A stretch of 64,000 bases of DNA from Nitrospira lenta. Lineage in GTDB: Bacteria > Nitrospirota > Nitrospiria > Nitrospirales > Nitrospiraceae. This document shows, piece by piece, positions 54,258 through 62,914 of the stretch. Location of the stretch: NCBI RefSeq assembly GCF_900403705.1, contig NZ_OUNR01000019.1, positions 124,001 through 188,000 on the forward strand, in the 5' to 3' direction. How positions within the stretch are numbered: the first letter of the stretch is position 1; each line of letters starts with the position of its first letter. The notes under the pieces were generated by a model. That model saw nothing but the letters and a program-made list of their open reading frames with translations, was not told the DNA's origin and searched no databases. Both the position numbers and the translations under genes were made by a program.

Positions 54258-54701
54258 CTAGCTCTTCTTGAATTTGAGCAGACCCAAGACATGTAACTGC
54301 CGCAAAAGACTGTCAACGTCTGCTGGCGCCATATCGCTCAATTTATGATACTGGCCGGTTAACACCGCAGGCTTCAGATAGTGATGGTGTGATAGGCATG
54401 CCTTAAGAAGCTGTAACTTATCTTTCATGGAGGTCGGCAATGACAGGCGGACGCGTTTTAGCGAAGCCACCTCTTTCTTGTAAGCCTCGCGAGACAAATT
54501 GAGCGCTTGGTGGCCGTAAGCACCTAGCGCCTCAGCAAACACCCTTGTGGCATGTTCTCCATACTGTTGTGGATCCAAGCCGCTTTCCCGAATTTCTTCG
54601 TCCAGGTCCTCTTCTGAAAGACTCATGATTGCCTCAGTCTGCATATCTAGTAGTCGTTCAAATTGAGACCGAACTTCGTTCTCTTTTGTTTTCACTTTCA
54701 T
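54258..54701 (-). CDS. Hypothetical helical protein paired with a sigma-like gene
   Basis: 147 residues, ATG 54701 inside the stop of the preceding minus-strand gene (ATGA). The protein is helical and charged (QFERLLDMQTEAIMSLSEED, then DEEIRESGLDPQQYGEHATR), and ends in a winged-helix-like segment (ADVDSLLRQLHVLGLLKFKK). I do not recognise the family. Tight coupling to the sigma-like gene suggests the two proteins act together, perhaps as regulator and partner. Confidence 0.6.
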   Translation of the reverse strand: MKVKTKENEVRSQFERLLDMQTEAIMSLSEEDLDEEIRESGLDPQQYGEHATRVFAEALGAYGHQALNLSREAYKKEVASLKRVRLSLPTSMKDKLQLLKACLSHHHYLKPAVLTGQYHKLSDMAPADVDSLLRQLHVLGLLKFKKS

Positions 54702-55321
54702 AACGCTCCTTCTAGGTTGCGCTTCCTGAGCTTACACGTAGCGCGGACTATTTGCATGTTGTATCTCGCGTATTGAGCTTGCGGAAGTTTTAAGCGGCGG
54801 CAGATTTCCGGCCCGCTTAAACCCTCTAGCTGTAACTGAAACACCTTCTCTCCGAGGGAGTGCTGGCCCAATATAATTGCCATGTGATGTTTCACCTTGG
54901 ACAGAAAGATCTCACGTCGCTTCAAGTCGAGCTCTTCTTCCGGGTTTGGAAGGGCAGTGGGGAAATCGTCTGCCGTCTTAGCCCGAACCTCGTCGTCACC
55001 ATCATCCTCACTATTTGCATCAAGCGACGAAAGAAGAATCGGTTCCTGGTACCGTTGACTAGTGTGATGCTGTGCGTGGTTGCTTACTTGTGACCTGATC
55101 ACCAAACGGAGGTGATGGCACATTGGGTAATTTTTGTTCCATGGTCGTGATCCTGCCAGTGTCGCGGCGATGGCTTCGTGTACAAAATCATCACCATCGC
55201 GTCCTCCGCCTAGTGAGCCAATACTAGTAGCAAGCCGCCCGGCTAACCACGTTAAGTTCTTGCGATCCTTCAGACTTAGTGCCTCGATCGCACGTCGAGC
55301 TTCATCCTGAGTCGCTACCAT
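54698..55321 (-). CDS. Sigma-70-like / HTH protein
   Basis: 207 residues. The N-terminal part (LAGRLATSIGSLGGGRDGDD FVHEAIAATL and HHLRLVIRSQVSNHAQHH) resembles sigma region 2, and the C-terminal LEGLSGPEICRRLKLPQAQY ARYNMQIVRATCKLRKR resembles a region-4 helix-turn-helix. It is like sigma-related proteins encoded on mobile elements. It is divergent from tnsA, with a short spacer, so it may control the transposition genes. That role is inferred only. Confidence 0.65.
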   Translation of the reverse strand: MVATQDEARRAIEALSLKDRKNLTWLAGRLATSIGSLGGGRDGDDFVHEAIAATLAGSRPWNKNYPMCHHLRLVIRSQVSNHAQHHTSQRYQEPILLSSLDANSEDDGDDEVRAKTADDFPTALPNPEEELDLKRREIFLSKVKHHMAIILGQHSLGEKVFQLQLEGLSGPEICRRLKLPQAQYARYNMQIVRATCKLRKRNLEGAL

Positions 55322-55412
55322 AATTGTTCTTCAGTCTCAAACTTACAATTGCTGGCTCAAAACTTTTTTGATCGCCCCGTTAAAAACTGCCCAAAGATCA
55401 GTATTGGTGAGT

Positions 55413-56177
55413 ATGTCTAAGGGGCTGTTTCCCGAGGAAACAAGGATAACACTAGAGATTGGGAAGGTGATGAGAAAAACAATTTGTGAACGGATAGCGG
55501 TCGAAACAGACGATATAAAACCGGTGTGGAAACAGCCTCGTGGAAGTTATGGGAACAATTTTTGGCAGATGTATAGCAGGAAACTAGGTCGAGACGTGCA
55601 CTTTTACAGCAGCCTTGAGCGCGACCACGGCATCATTGTAGAAGCCGATCCGAACGTCGTCCGGTTTTGCGAACAGCCCCTCCGCATCCGGATTAAGTTG
55701 GATGGCCGAGACCGTGAGACTGTGATCGACATGCTGGTTCACTTTACGGATGGTCGCACACAGTTCCGCGAAGTGAAGTATGCGAGTGCTGTGGAGAGTG
55801 CTGAGCACGATTCGCGCCTAACTCGCCAACTCACCGCCCAGCAAGAATGGGCTTTTGTCACAGCCAATGACTACAAGATCGTCACGGACCACGAAATCAG
55901 ACAGAAGCCGCAGTTCCTTCGGAACTGGAAACAGATCTTAAGCCATCTTGCCCCATATGCGTCTTATGATCTCGCAAAGATCGAATCTGACATCCTCGCA
56001 GCATTCGATGAGCGGGATTCATGGCCCCTCGGATACCTGGCGAATAATGTATCTCTTCGAGATCAGCAAGCCGTCAAGGCGGCGATCTTTCGACTTATCC
56101 ACGGCGGTCTCTGCACGGCTCCACTTGACCTATTTCCATTAACAAACTCATTGATTATTTCGAGAGGGACAAAATGA
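55413..56177 (+). CDS. tnsA: TnsA endonuclease
   Basis: About 254 residues from ATG 55413 (TTG 55368 and ATG 55470 are possible). The TnsA nuclease residues are visible: Glu in FYSSLERDHGIIVEADPNVV, Asp in ETVIDMLVHF and the QFREVKYAS strand with catalytic Lys. The C-terminal helical part fits the TnsC-binding domain. TnsA cuts the 5' ends of the transposon, so the element should move by cut-and-paste. Its stop overlaps the tnsB start by 4 bp. Confidence 0.82.
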   Translation: MSKGLFPEETRITLEIGKVMRKTICERIAVETDDIKPVWKQPRGSYGNNFWQMYSRKLGRDVHFYSSLERDHGIIVEADPNVVRFCEQPLRIRIKLDGRDRETVIDMLVHFTDGRTQFREVKYASAVESAEHDSRLTRQLTAQQEWAFVTANDYKIVTDHEIRQKPQFLRNWKQILSHLAPYASYDLAKIESDILAAFDERDSWPLGYLANNVSLRDQQAVKAAIFRLIHGGLCTAPLDLFPLTNSLIISRGTK

Positions 56178-58114
56178 AAGCGCCGAAGCATAGGGTAGAT
56201 CGCGACTCGCTCCCGCCAAAGCTCAAAGATCTCTCGCAATGGCCAACGGTAGACGTCACTCTCTTAGCAGGCAAGGATGTCCACTTAGTAGAGCGGCGCA
56301 TTCGGGCAGTCCGCGACTATATTGCGGGATGCCCGGTTAAAGTCATCTCAAAAGAAACTACTATCCCCCGGCAGGAAATACATCGGTTGGTGAATCGTTG
56401 CCTAGAGGAGCACAACGATGAACGCATCTGGGGATTCCGAGCCTTGGTGAAGGGCTGCCATATCAAAACATATGTTCGGACGGCACCTATAAACGGCTCA
56501 AGACCGTCTCAGCACGGTGGGGCCGCTGGTGCTTTGACGATGCTGTTTGATCAATATCCCTGGATCCGAAAAGCCGTAGATGCCCTGTTCTTGAAAAAGG
56601 TAGAGGCCGGAGTAGTTCACGAATCCAGAATGCCCATCAAGGTCATTCATAAATGCTTCATTGATAAATGCAAGGAAGCTGGCCTGACGGCGAAAGACTA
56701 TCCCCTCAATATGAACCATAGGGGTCGGCGTGCGCTTTCTAGCTATGTCCGCCAGCTGTTTCAATCGAATCTGAAGCGCGCTGTGAAGGCCCGTCACGGA
56801 GACGACGCGGCGCGGGCATTGTCTTCGGCGAATGCGGGACCGGACAGCATCATAACAAGGCCCTACGAAAGGGTGGAGTTTGACGGCCATAGGATTGATC
56901 TGTTTTGCACGATCGATCTGCCGAACCCGCACGGGGGAATACAAAGGATCACTCTGCAACGCCTCTGGTTGCTCGTCATTATCGATGTGAAGACGCGTGC
57001 CATTTTGGGATATACCCTCGTGTTAAATCCCGAATACAATTCGGAAGATGTGCTTCGATGCGTTAAGCATGCGCTTACGCCATGGAAGCCAATGACGTTA
57101 ACCATTCCCGGATTACGATACACACCAGGCAGTGGACTGCCTTCAGGAGTGTTCACTGAATGCGAGTGGGCCTCGTGGGATGAGCTATGGTTCGACAACG
57201 CTAAAGCAAACTTGGCGTACGCAGTACGGATGAATCTCACCCGAGTCATCGGCTGTCATATCAATGCCGGCCCCGTAAAAACCCCTCAGCGTCGACCATT
57301 TATAGAACGACTGTTTCAAACCTTTGAGGAAAACGGTTTTCATCGGCTGCCATCCACGACGGGAAGTGGACCTAACGATTCCCGTCGTGATGATCCGGAA
57401 GCAGCAGCTCAGCGCTTAAACATTTCATATCAGCATCTAGCTGAGTTGGTTGATGTCTTGATTGCTCGATATAACGCCGAGCCACATAGTGGATTGGGCA
57501 ACCGGTCTCCACTTGAGATGTTGGAGTATCTCATCGTCAATCAAGGAATCGAGATCCGGACAGTACCTGAGTACAAACGGCAAGATCTAGCGTTGCTGAA
57601 CATTCGAGTTGTGCGGTGTATTCGAGGGGATCTGAAGGAAGGGAAATGTCCCTACGTCGAGTTTGAAGGTGTGCGCTATTACAACGATCTCCTCCGGCGC
57701 AGTGCGGAACTCATCGGGAGAAAACTCTCGCTTCTCGTCGATCCCGACGATCTACGTTGTGTTACTGCCTATTTTGAGGATGGCCGAGAATTCGGGGTGC
57801 TGACTGCTCATGGGTTTTGGGGCAGGACGCCTCATAGTCTAACAGTCCGAAAAGCTATCAATAAGCTGCGACTTCGCAAACTCATCTTCTATACGGATAC
57901 TGACGACCCAATTCTCGTCTATATGGAATACCTGAATCGTCAAGCTGCGACCAATCAGCGGGCAGCGGGACAATCGGCAAAAATTCAAACTACGCTTCGA
58001 TCGGTTCCCCCCCTGTCGCCCACTTCGTCTGGGGCAGATGCACCAGAATCGGAATCGCCATCATCGTCTCGCAAGACCTACACCCCCGTAATGAGAAAAA
58101 CCCGCCTCATGTAA
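56174..58114 (+). CDS. tnsB: TnsB DDE transposase
   Basis: 646 residues. An N-terminal HTH region (IAGCPVKVISKETTIPRQEI) is followed by an RNase H-type catalytic core: YERVEFDGHRIDLF (first Asp), DELWFDNAKANLAYAV (second Asp) and RRPFIERLFQTFEENGFHRL (Glu). A Mu-type C-terminal beta-domain (IRVVRCIRGDLKEGKCPYVE) and a Pro/Ser-rich tail follow. It binds the transposon ends and joins the 3' strands. Overlaps tnsA and lies 21 bp before tnsC. Confidence 0.9.
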   Translation: MKAPKHRVDRDSLPPKLKDLSQWPTVDVTLLAGKDVHLVERRIRAVRDYIAGCPVKVISKETTIPRQEIHRLVNRCLEEHNDERIWGFRALVKGCHIKTYVRTAPINGSRPSQHGGAAGALTMLFDQYPWIRKAVDALFLKKVEAGVVHESRMPIKVIHKCFIDKCKEAGLTAKDYPLNMNHRGRRALSSYVRQLFQSNLKRAVKARHGDDAARALSSANAGPDSIITRPYERVEFDGHRIDLFCTIDLPNPHGGIQRITLQRLWLLVIIDVKTRAILGYTLVLNPEYNSEDVLRCVKHALTPWKPMTLTIPGLRYTPGSGLPSGVFTECEWASWDELWFDNAKANLAYAVRMNLTRVIGCHINAGPVKTPQRRPFIERLFQTFEENGFHRLPSTTGSGPNDSRRDDPEAAAQRLNISYQHLAELVDVLIARYNAEPHSGLGNRSPLEMLEYLIVNQGIEIRTVPEYKRQDLALLNIRVVRCIRGDLKEGKCPYVEFEGVRYYNDLLRRSAELIGRKLSLLVDPDDLRCVTAYFEDGREFGVLTAHGFWGRTPHSLTVRKAINKLRLRKLIFYTDTDDPILVYMEYLNRQAATNQRAAGQSAKIQTTLRSVPPLSPTSSGADAPESESPSSSRKTYTPVMRKTRLM

Positions 58115-58135
58115 CGCCAGTGAAAGGAGTTCTGA

Positions 58136-59104
58136 ATGTCTCATGCGCCGCTATTGAGGCCTGCTCTGCCTCCTGGAACCCACCCCATCGAAACAGGACG
58201 CTATACATTGTCTACGCCACCTCTAAGTCGATTTTGTGACGATCTCAAAGGTTGGATCAAGAACCGGGCTACGGGTGCCATGGTGACAGGGCAACCGAGA
58301 ACTGGAAAAACAAGAGGTATTCGATTTGCCGTGGAGGAAATACGCGATGAACTTGGGCCGACATTTCCAATCATGACCTTTTCGTGCGAGGACCATCAGC
58401 GTCCGACCGAGGCACGGTTTTTCGAATTCTTACTCAGCGAATTCGGCCATAGTCTCAGTCACCGTGGAACTACCGGCGCAAAGCGGGCCAGGTTAATCCA
58501 GCTTTTGATACAAGAAGCGTGCGCCCATCATCATAACCGCTTGATAATAATCGCAGATGAGGCGCAGAGACTGAACACGCCGCAATATAATTGGCTGGTT
58601 GATATCTACAATGCGCTGGACCGCCAGGATATCGCGACAACCTTTGTACTTGTTGGGCAACCTGAATTAGCTAACCAACGAGACGTCTTTGAAGAATCCA
58701 AGAAAATGCAGATAATCGGTCGGTTTATGGTCCATCTTCACGAATTTACTGGCCTGCGAAATTTTGAGGATTTCACATACTGTCTTAAGGGCTATGACGA
58801 AGAATCAGAATATCCGGAGGGCAGTGGCTGTTCCTTTACCAAATATTTTTTCCCCTCAGGATTTCAAGCGGGATGGCGTTTGGCCAGTCAAGCGAAAGTC
58901 CTGTGGAAAGCCTTTCAAGAAGTGCGAGATGAGGCGAAGCTGCCAGGGAAAGCCGAAATCCCAATGCAGTACTTTTCGAGGACTGTCGAGTTTGCTCTAA
59001 ACGACTATGGTTCGCTTGAGGGCGGAAAACCGATCATTTCGTTGAATCAGTGGAAAGAGGCGATCGAACACTCGGGCTACCGTGATGGGGGACGTTACTT
59101 ATGA
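58136..59104 (+). CDS. tnsC: TnsC/TniB AAA+ ATPase
   Basis: 322 residues, gaaaggag upstream. Walker A GQPRTGKT (52-59), Walker B LIIIADEAQRL (136-146) and sensor residues in FVLVGQPELANQRDVF. TnsC/TniB ATPases pass the target signal to the transposase. It overlaps the TniQ start by 4 bp (ATGA at 59101-59104). The stop and spacing confirm a single operon. Confidence 0.88.
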   Translation: MSHAPLLRPALPPGTHPIETGRYTLSTPPLSRFCDDLKGWIKNRATGAMVTGQPRTGKTRGIRFAVEEIRDELGPTFPIMTFSCEDHQRPTEARFFEFLLSEFGHSLSHRGTTGAKRARLIQLLIQEACAHHHNRLIIIADEAQRLNTPQYNWLVDIYNALDRQDIATTFVLVGQPELANQRDVFEESKKMQIIGRFMVHLHEFTGLRNFEDFTYCLKGYDEESEYPEGSGCSFTKYFFPSGFQAGWRLASQAKVLWKAFQEVRDEAKLPGKAEIPMQYFSRTVEFALNDYGSLEGGKPIISLNQWKEAIEHSGYRDGGRYL

Positions 59105-60519
59105 ACCAAGTAAACACAGAGAGCGCTCAAACAATGAGACAAACACAATATACTTGGGATACCAGCAAATGTTTTCCATTCGAGTCCACATGGTCAATTC
59201 TTCAAAAATTCACAATGTTCAATGCATGTGGCGCGCGGGATATTCAGCGAGAATTTGGCATCCCTTCAAAAAGGCAACATCCTCAGAACTGGTCCGACCG
59301 CGATCGGGACCTACACGGGTGGGGTGCACTTGCACCTTCGATTGTGAAGGAAGCGTTACGTTTAACAGACCTGCAAGTTCGGACAGCACAGACCAGCAAC
59401 TACATCCGACCGGAAGAGGTAAAGGCCTTAGCGAGTCGCTCCCTCCGTTACTGCGCTTTGTGCATCACGACGGGGTTTCATACTCCGTTGCATCAATTGC
59501 TGATCACTTCTACTTGTCCTATCCATAATACGGTTCTGCTCAATACCTGCATGCATTGCGGCAAACTGACACCGCTATACGCTTTATCGAGGCAGGCATT
59601 TTACAATCCCTATGGTTGTGCGGAATGCGGAGAAGTCTGGCTGAAGAAATCCCAGGTCAAAGAGGTTACAGCAGGGGAGCACGCAGAGCGTTTTCGTATT
59701 CTGTCGGAAATCGAAGAGTGGTTAAACAGTAGAAAGGAAGATCGAACGATTGAAGGGGAGATCGCTCGGCTAACGCGGTTCGTATCTGGTGAAGATGATT
59801 TCCATGCATCCGTACGACGGCTCCCTGAACGCTGGGCGGATGTATTGGGAGTGAGAACTCCTCATCTTGTGGGTACTCTACGGGACACGGACATCCATAT
59901 AACGATTGAATATGTGACGGCCAACCTTCCGGCGCCTGACTTAGAAAGCTCCTTGAGCAATAAGCCATTTTTCGATGTGTATCGGGCAATTCGTCGCACA
60001 CTAACAAGGCGACTTCGCAAAAACCATCGGCATTGCTTTGAAAAGATGGGGCGAAGTATTTGGTTCCCAGTTACCGACAGGGAGTTGTCGGTGCGACGAC
60101 TCTGCCCAGAAGCGTATGCTCTCCTCCTCTGGAGGATGTTTTGGGAAAACGTCGACATTCCGCAAAAGTTTTTCTCAAGGCAGTTATTGCTCATCCGAAG
60201 CGAGGCAGTTCTTGCCTCAGATCGGATACCATCGGGACTCCCTGAACAAGCTGCTATCAGAATATTTGGGATGGAATGCCTGCGAACGTTTCGGCGATGT
60301 CTGGATCTAGGCGCCTCGATGCAGCACAGGGATCACATAACATTTCCATTGTATCGCCTGCACAACGATCGTGGCATGGAATGGATATTGAAGATAAAGA
60401 GTACCGGCACTACGCAAGGGCTTCATTGGTGGTGGCCAAAGCGCTGGGAACATGCCTGTTGCTTTCCAAAACACAAATTCGAGCGTTCTCATGATTCTTT
60501 AATGAGGATCGCATGCTAA
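59101..60519 (+). CDS. tniQ: TniQ/TnsD-family target selector
   Basis: 472 residues. A TniQ zinc domain is clear: LRYCALCITTGFHTPLHQLL, TSTCPIHNTVLLNTCMHCGK and YGCAECGEVWL, with spaced Cys/His pairs. The C-terminal half (about 230-472) is helical and has HTH-like pieces (RTLTRRLRKNHRHCFEKMGR). Its size is close to TnsD proteins, which bind a fixed attachment site, so the element may choose its target by sequence rather than RNA. The target is not known. It is the last gene before the right border. Confidence 0.82.
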   Translation: MNQVNTESAQTMRQTQYTWDTSKCFPFESTWSILQKFTMFNACGARDIQREFGIPSKRQHPQNWSDRDRDLHGWGALAPSIVKEALRLTDLQVRTAQTSNYIRPEEVKALASRSLRYCALCITTGFHTPLHQLLITSTCPIHNTVLLNTCMHCGKLTPLYALSRQAFYNPYGCAECGEVWLKKSQVKEVTAGEHAERFRILSEIEEWLNSRKEDRTIEGEIARLTRFVSGEDDFHASVRRLPERWADVLGVRTPHLVGTLRDTDIHITIEYVTANLPAPDLESSLSNKPFFDVYRAIRRTLTRRLRKNHRHCFEKMGRSIWFPVTDRELSVRRLCPEAYALLLWRMFWENVDIPQKFFSRQLLLIRSEAVLASDRIPSGLPEQAAIRIFGMECLRTFRRCLDLGASMQHRDHITFPLYRLHNDRGMEWILKIKSTGTTQGLHWWWPKRWEHACCFPKHKFERSHDSLMRIAC

Positions 60520-60838
60520 GCAGAATAACTAAAGGATACGCTGAATGTGGGTGTTACGGGTGAGAGAGATGGGTTTGTATGATCTCCCAGTTTGTTCATT
60601 TGATCCTTTGACAAAGAGTTGCAGAAGAATCACAATCGACTATATTCATGCATGACTGTGAGCGATAAGAACCTGGATCTATATTGACAATTTTGGCTAT
60701 TGGTCAGTGTCACAACTTTTACTTCAGAAATGTAATAAGAATTCCTTCTTCGGACATGAAATCAGTGAGGCTCTCTCCAGTTCCTCAAAAGTAAGTTGAC
60801 ATAATCCTTCTTATCAGACATTATAAATCAGAAGCGTT
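60520..60838. other. A+T-rich right border of the island
   Basis: About 320 bp with no gene. It holds a pair of words ending in GACA: CCTTCTTATCAGACA (60806-60820) and CCTTCTTCGGACA (60744-60756). A minus-strand stretch at 60786-60814 resembles the left-side motif at 45445. A transposon end at 60820 (…CAGACA) would fit the ACA-3' rule of Tn7-like elements. Confidence 0.4.
60786..60814 (-). repeat. Candidate TnsB-like site, right side
   Basis: Read on the minus strand: ATAAGAAGGATTATGTCAAC then TTACTTTTG. It is the inverted partner of the left-side motif at 45445-45474. It lies close to the proposed right terminus at 60820. Confidence 0.35.
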
Positions 60839-61486
60839 ATGCGCCTAGACTTCCTCAATCGCCTCCAAAAAGAACTCTCTGTTACGGGAACCGCCCTTCA
60901 TGAAGCCGTTGTTTCAATTGCCGAGCGCGTCAACCGCAAAGTCCAAATCCTCCGCCTCCATTGGCAAGCGTCGAGCGTACTCGAGCGAATCGACGCCGTG
61001 AGTCACGAGCTTGGACATCAGATCGTCGATCAGATCGCCCACCGCTCCTCCGAGCACCACCCGATCGATCCTGACCTCTCCGAAGTGAACGGCACCATCA
61101 ATCGCGCCACCACACGCATCCAGACACTCAAACAGTCTTTGGTTGAACTCGATGTTCAGATCAGACAGCTGAAGCTGGAAACCATTCACGAAGACCTCTT
61201 ACGTCTGCAACAGGATCTCAGCCAGCGTTCGGCCGGCATTGAACGAGTCCTGATTCCACAGCGTTCAGCCGCGGTTGGACAGCGCATCGGCGACGTTCCG
61301 CGTTCATCATCCATTCACATCGCCACCGTCATGCGCGGACCGTTTCTTTTGGCGCCTGCTGAAGATCTGACCTTCCGTACTGGCGACATTGTTGTCCTGA
61401 TGGGCGGACAGACGGAGCTCGATCATCTCTCCCTCTGGTTTAGCCGCCGTCGTCACGCCACCTCCTCCGCAACGCAGTCAGCCTAG
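60839..61486 (+). CDS. TrkA_C (RCK_C)-domain protein with coiled coil
   Basis: 215 residues. The N-terminal 160 are helical, with coiled-coil character (TTRIQTLKQSLVELDVQIRQ LKLETIHEDLLRLQQDL). The C-terminal 55 form an RCK_C/TrkA_C domain (AVGQRIGDVPRSSSIHIATV MRGPFLLAPAEDLTFRTGDI VVLMGG). These domains bind ligands in K+ transport regulators. There is no Rossmann domain or TM segment, so it may be a regulatory piece, or a gene whose 5' part was lost when the island inserted. It starts about 20 bp right of the proposed element end. Confidence 0.6.
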   Translation: MRLDFLNRLQKELSVTGTALHEAVVSIAERVNRKVQILRLHWQASSVLERIDAVSHELGHQIVDQIAHRSSEHHPIDPDLSEVNGTINRATTRIQTLKQSLVELDVQIRQLKLETIHEDLLRLQQDLSQRSAGIERVLIPQRSAAVGQRIGDVPRSSSIHIATVMRGPFLLAPAEDLTFRTGDIVVLMGGQTELDHLSLWFSRRRHATSSATQSA

Positions 61487-61519
61487 CCCCATAGGCAGAG
61501 GCCTCACCCTTCCGGTAGA

Positions 61520-62908
61520 ATGGGACGCATCATGATGTATGCGTATCAATATCTCAGAGCCACGGTCATCATCTCGGCACTCCTCCTCCCTGGGACCTCT
61601 TCACTCGCGGCAGCCGCGATCACGGATTCACCGGGAATTCGGATGCTCGAAGAGATTCAAACCGTCATTACCGATCTGGCGGAACAAGCCAAACCGTCCG
61701 TCGTGAACCTCTTTCCCATTTCCGCTGCAGGACGCCCGCGTGAATCAGGCGCAGACCGCACGCCCAGTGCATCGGGGTCCGGATCCGGCCTCATTGTGGA
61801 CAACGAGGGACACATCGTCACGAACAACCATGTCATCGGCGATGCCCTTGAGGTCGAAGTACGCTTGTCCGATAAAACGAAACTGATTGCCCAGGTCGTC
61901 GGCAAAGACCCGGACACCGATCTGGCGCTTCTGAAAGTCACGGTAGATCGCGCATTACCGTTCGCCCACTTCGGTGATTCCAGCACCGTGCGCGTCGGCC
62001 AGTGGGTGCTCGCGGTAGGAAACCCGTTCGGACTCGACCGTACCGTCACCCTTGGCGTGGTGAGCGGGATCGGACGGGAAAACATTAATCTGTCTCGCTA
62101 CGAAAACTTTATTCAAACCGATGCCTCGATTAACCCAGGGAATTCCGGCGGACCACTCTTTAACCTGCGCGGGGAAGTGATTGGCATCAATACGGCGATC
62201 ATCAACTTTGCCCAAGGGATCGGCTTTGCCATTCCCTCGAATATGACGAAGCAGATCATTCAGCAGCTGATCGCACGCGGCAAAGTCGTACGCGGATGGC
62301 TGGGGGTTGGCATCCAACCGCTCACGCCGGAGCTGGCGAAAAAATTCGGCGTGGCTGAAGGCGAAGGCGTCCTCGTCAATGAGGTCTTTGAGAAAGACCC
62401 GGCCGCCGAAGCCGGCATTAAGCCCGGCGACATTATTCTCACAATCGACGGAAGCGTGGTGGACTCCCCCAATAAGCTGTCCCGTTTGATCGGAGTGCTC
62501 CCGCCCGGTGCGGCCCCGAAAATTGAAGTCGTCCGCGATTTCACGAGACAAGTGCTCACCGTGCCCTTAAGCGAGCGGCGGGATACGGCGGTCGTGGCCT
62601 CTCTGCCGCAATCTCGAACCGAAGTGAAGCTGGGGCTCGATCTTCAAGATCTTTCGGCTGGACTGGCGGAAAAATTCAAACTCCGTGAAACGCGCGGCGT
62701 GCTGATTACCAAAGTCGACCCGGGCAGCCTGGCGCACGCGGAAGGTCTTCGTGAAGGCGATTTGATCAAGGAGGTCAATCGCGCCGATGTGGCCACGGTC
62801 GGCGAATTCACCTCAGCCATCGCCAAAGTTCGGCGCGGCGACACGGTGCTCATCCGCGTGCTGCGAGAGAGTCGCGCGTTCTACGTTGTCCTCAAATCTA
62901 CCGAGTAA
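61520..62908 (+). CDS. HtrA/DegP-type periplasmic serine protease
   Basis: 462 residues. A signal peptide (LLLPGTSSLAAAA) is followed by a trypsin-like domain with the triad His104 (IVTNNHVIGDAL), Asp134 (DPDTDLALLKV) and Ser208 (NPGNSGGPLF), then two PDZ domains (RGWLGVGIQPLTPELAKKFG and VKLGLDLQDLSAGLAEKFKL). Periplasmic protein quality control: degradation of misfolded proteins, with chaperone activity. Convergent with the EF-G-like gene; only 6 bp between stops. Confidence 0.92.
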   Translation: MGRIMMYAYQYLRATVIISALLLPGTSSLAAAAITDSPGIRMLEEIQTVITDLAEQAKPSVVNLFPISAAGRPRESGADRTPSASGSGSGLIVDNEGHIVTNNHVIGDALEVEVRLSDKTKLIAQVVGKDPDTDLALLKVTVDRALPFAHFGDSSTVRVGQWVLAVGNPFGLDRTVTLGVVSGIGRENINLSRYENFIQTDASINPGNSGGPLFNLRGEVIGINTAIINFAQGIGFAIPSNMTKQIIQQLIARGKVVRGWLGVGIQPLTPELAKKFGVAEGEGVLVNEVFEKDPAAEAGIKPGDIILTIDGSVVDSPNKLSRLIGVLPPGAAPKIEVVRDFTRQVLTVPLSERRDTAVVASLPQSRTEVKLGLDLQDLSAGLAEKFKLRETRGVLITKVDPGSLAHAEGLREGDLIKEVNRADVATVGEFTSAIAKVRRGDTVLIRVLRESRAFYVVLKSTE

Positions 62909-62914
62909 GCGGCT

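Larger units (their letters stand above)
45421..60820. mobile_element. Tn7-like element (TnsA-B-C-TniQ) with defence-type cargo; approximate limits
   Basis: The four transposition genes at 55413-60519 are complete and overlap like a Tn7-type operon: TnsA endonuclease, TnsB DDE transposase, TnsC AAA+ ATPase and TniQ/TnsD target selector. No cas gene or CRISPR array is visible, so this is not an obvious CRISPR-associated transposon. Cargo to the left consists of XRE and ImmA regulators, DUF2188, and the MBL / E2-E1-JAB / patatin operon. Base composition is lower in G+C than both flanks. The limits are estimates from an inverted motif pair; no target duplication was confirmed. The transposition genes read outward, toward the right border. 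Confidence 0.6.

Noticed and set aside
45000-60840. CRISPR-associated transposon
   Set aside because: No cas genes, no repeat-spacer array, and TniQ is long as in TnsD-type rather than short as in CRISPR-guided elements.
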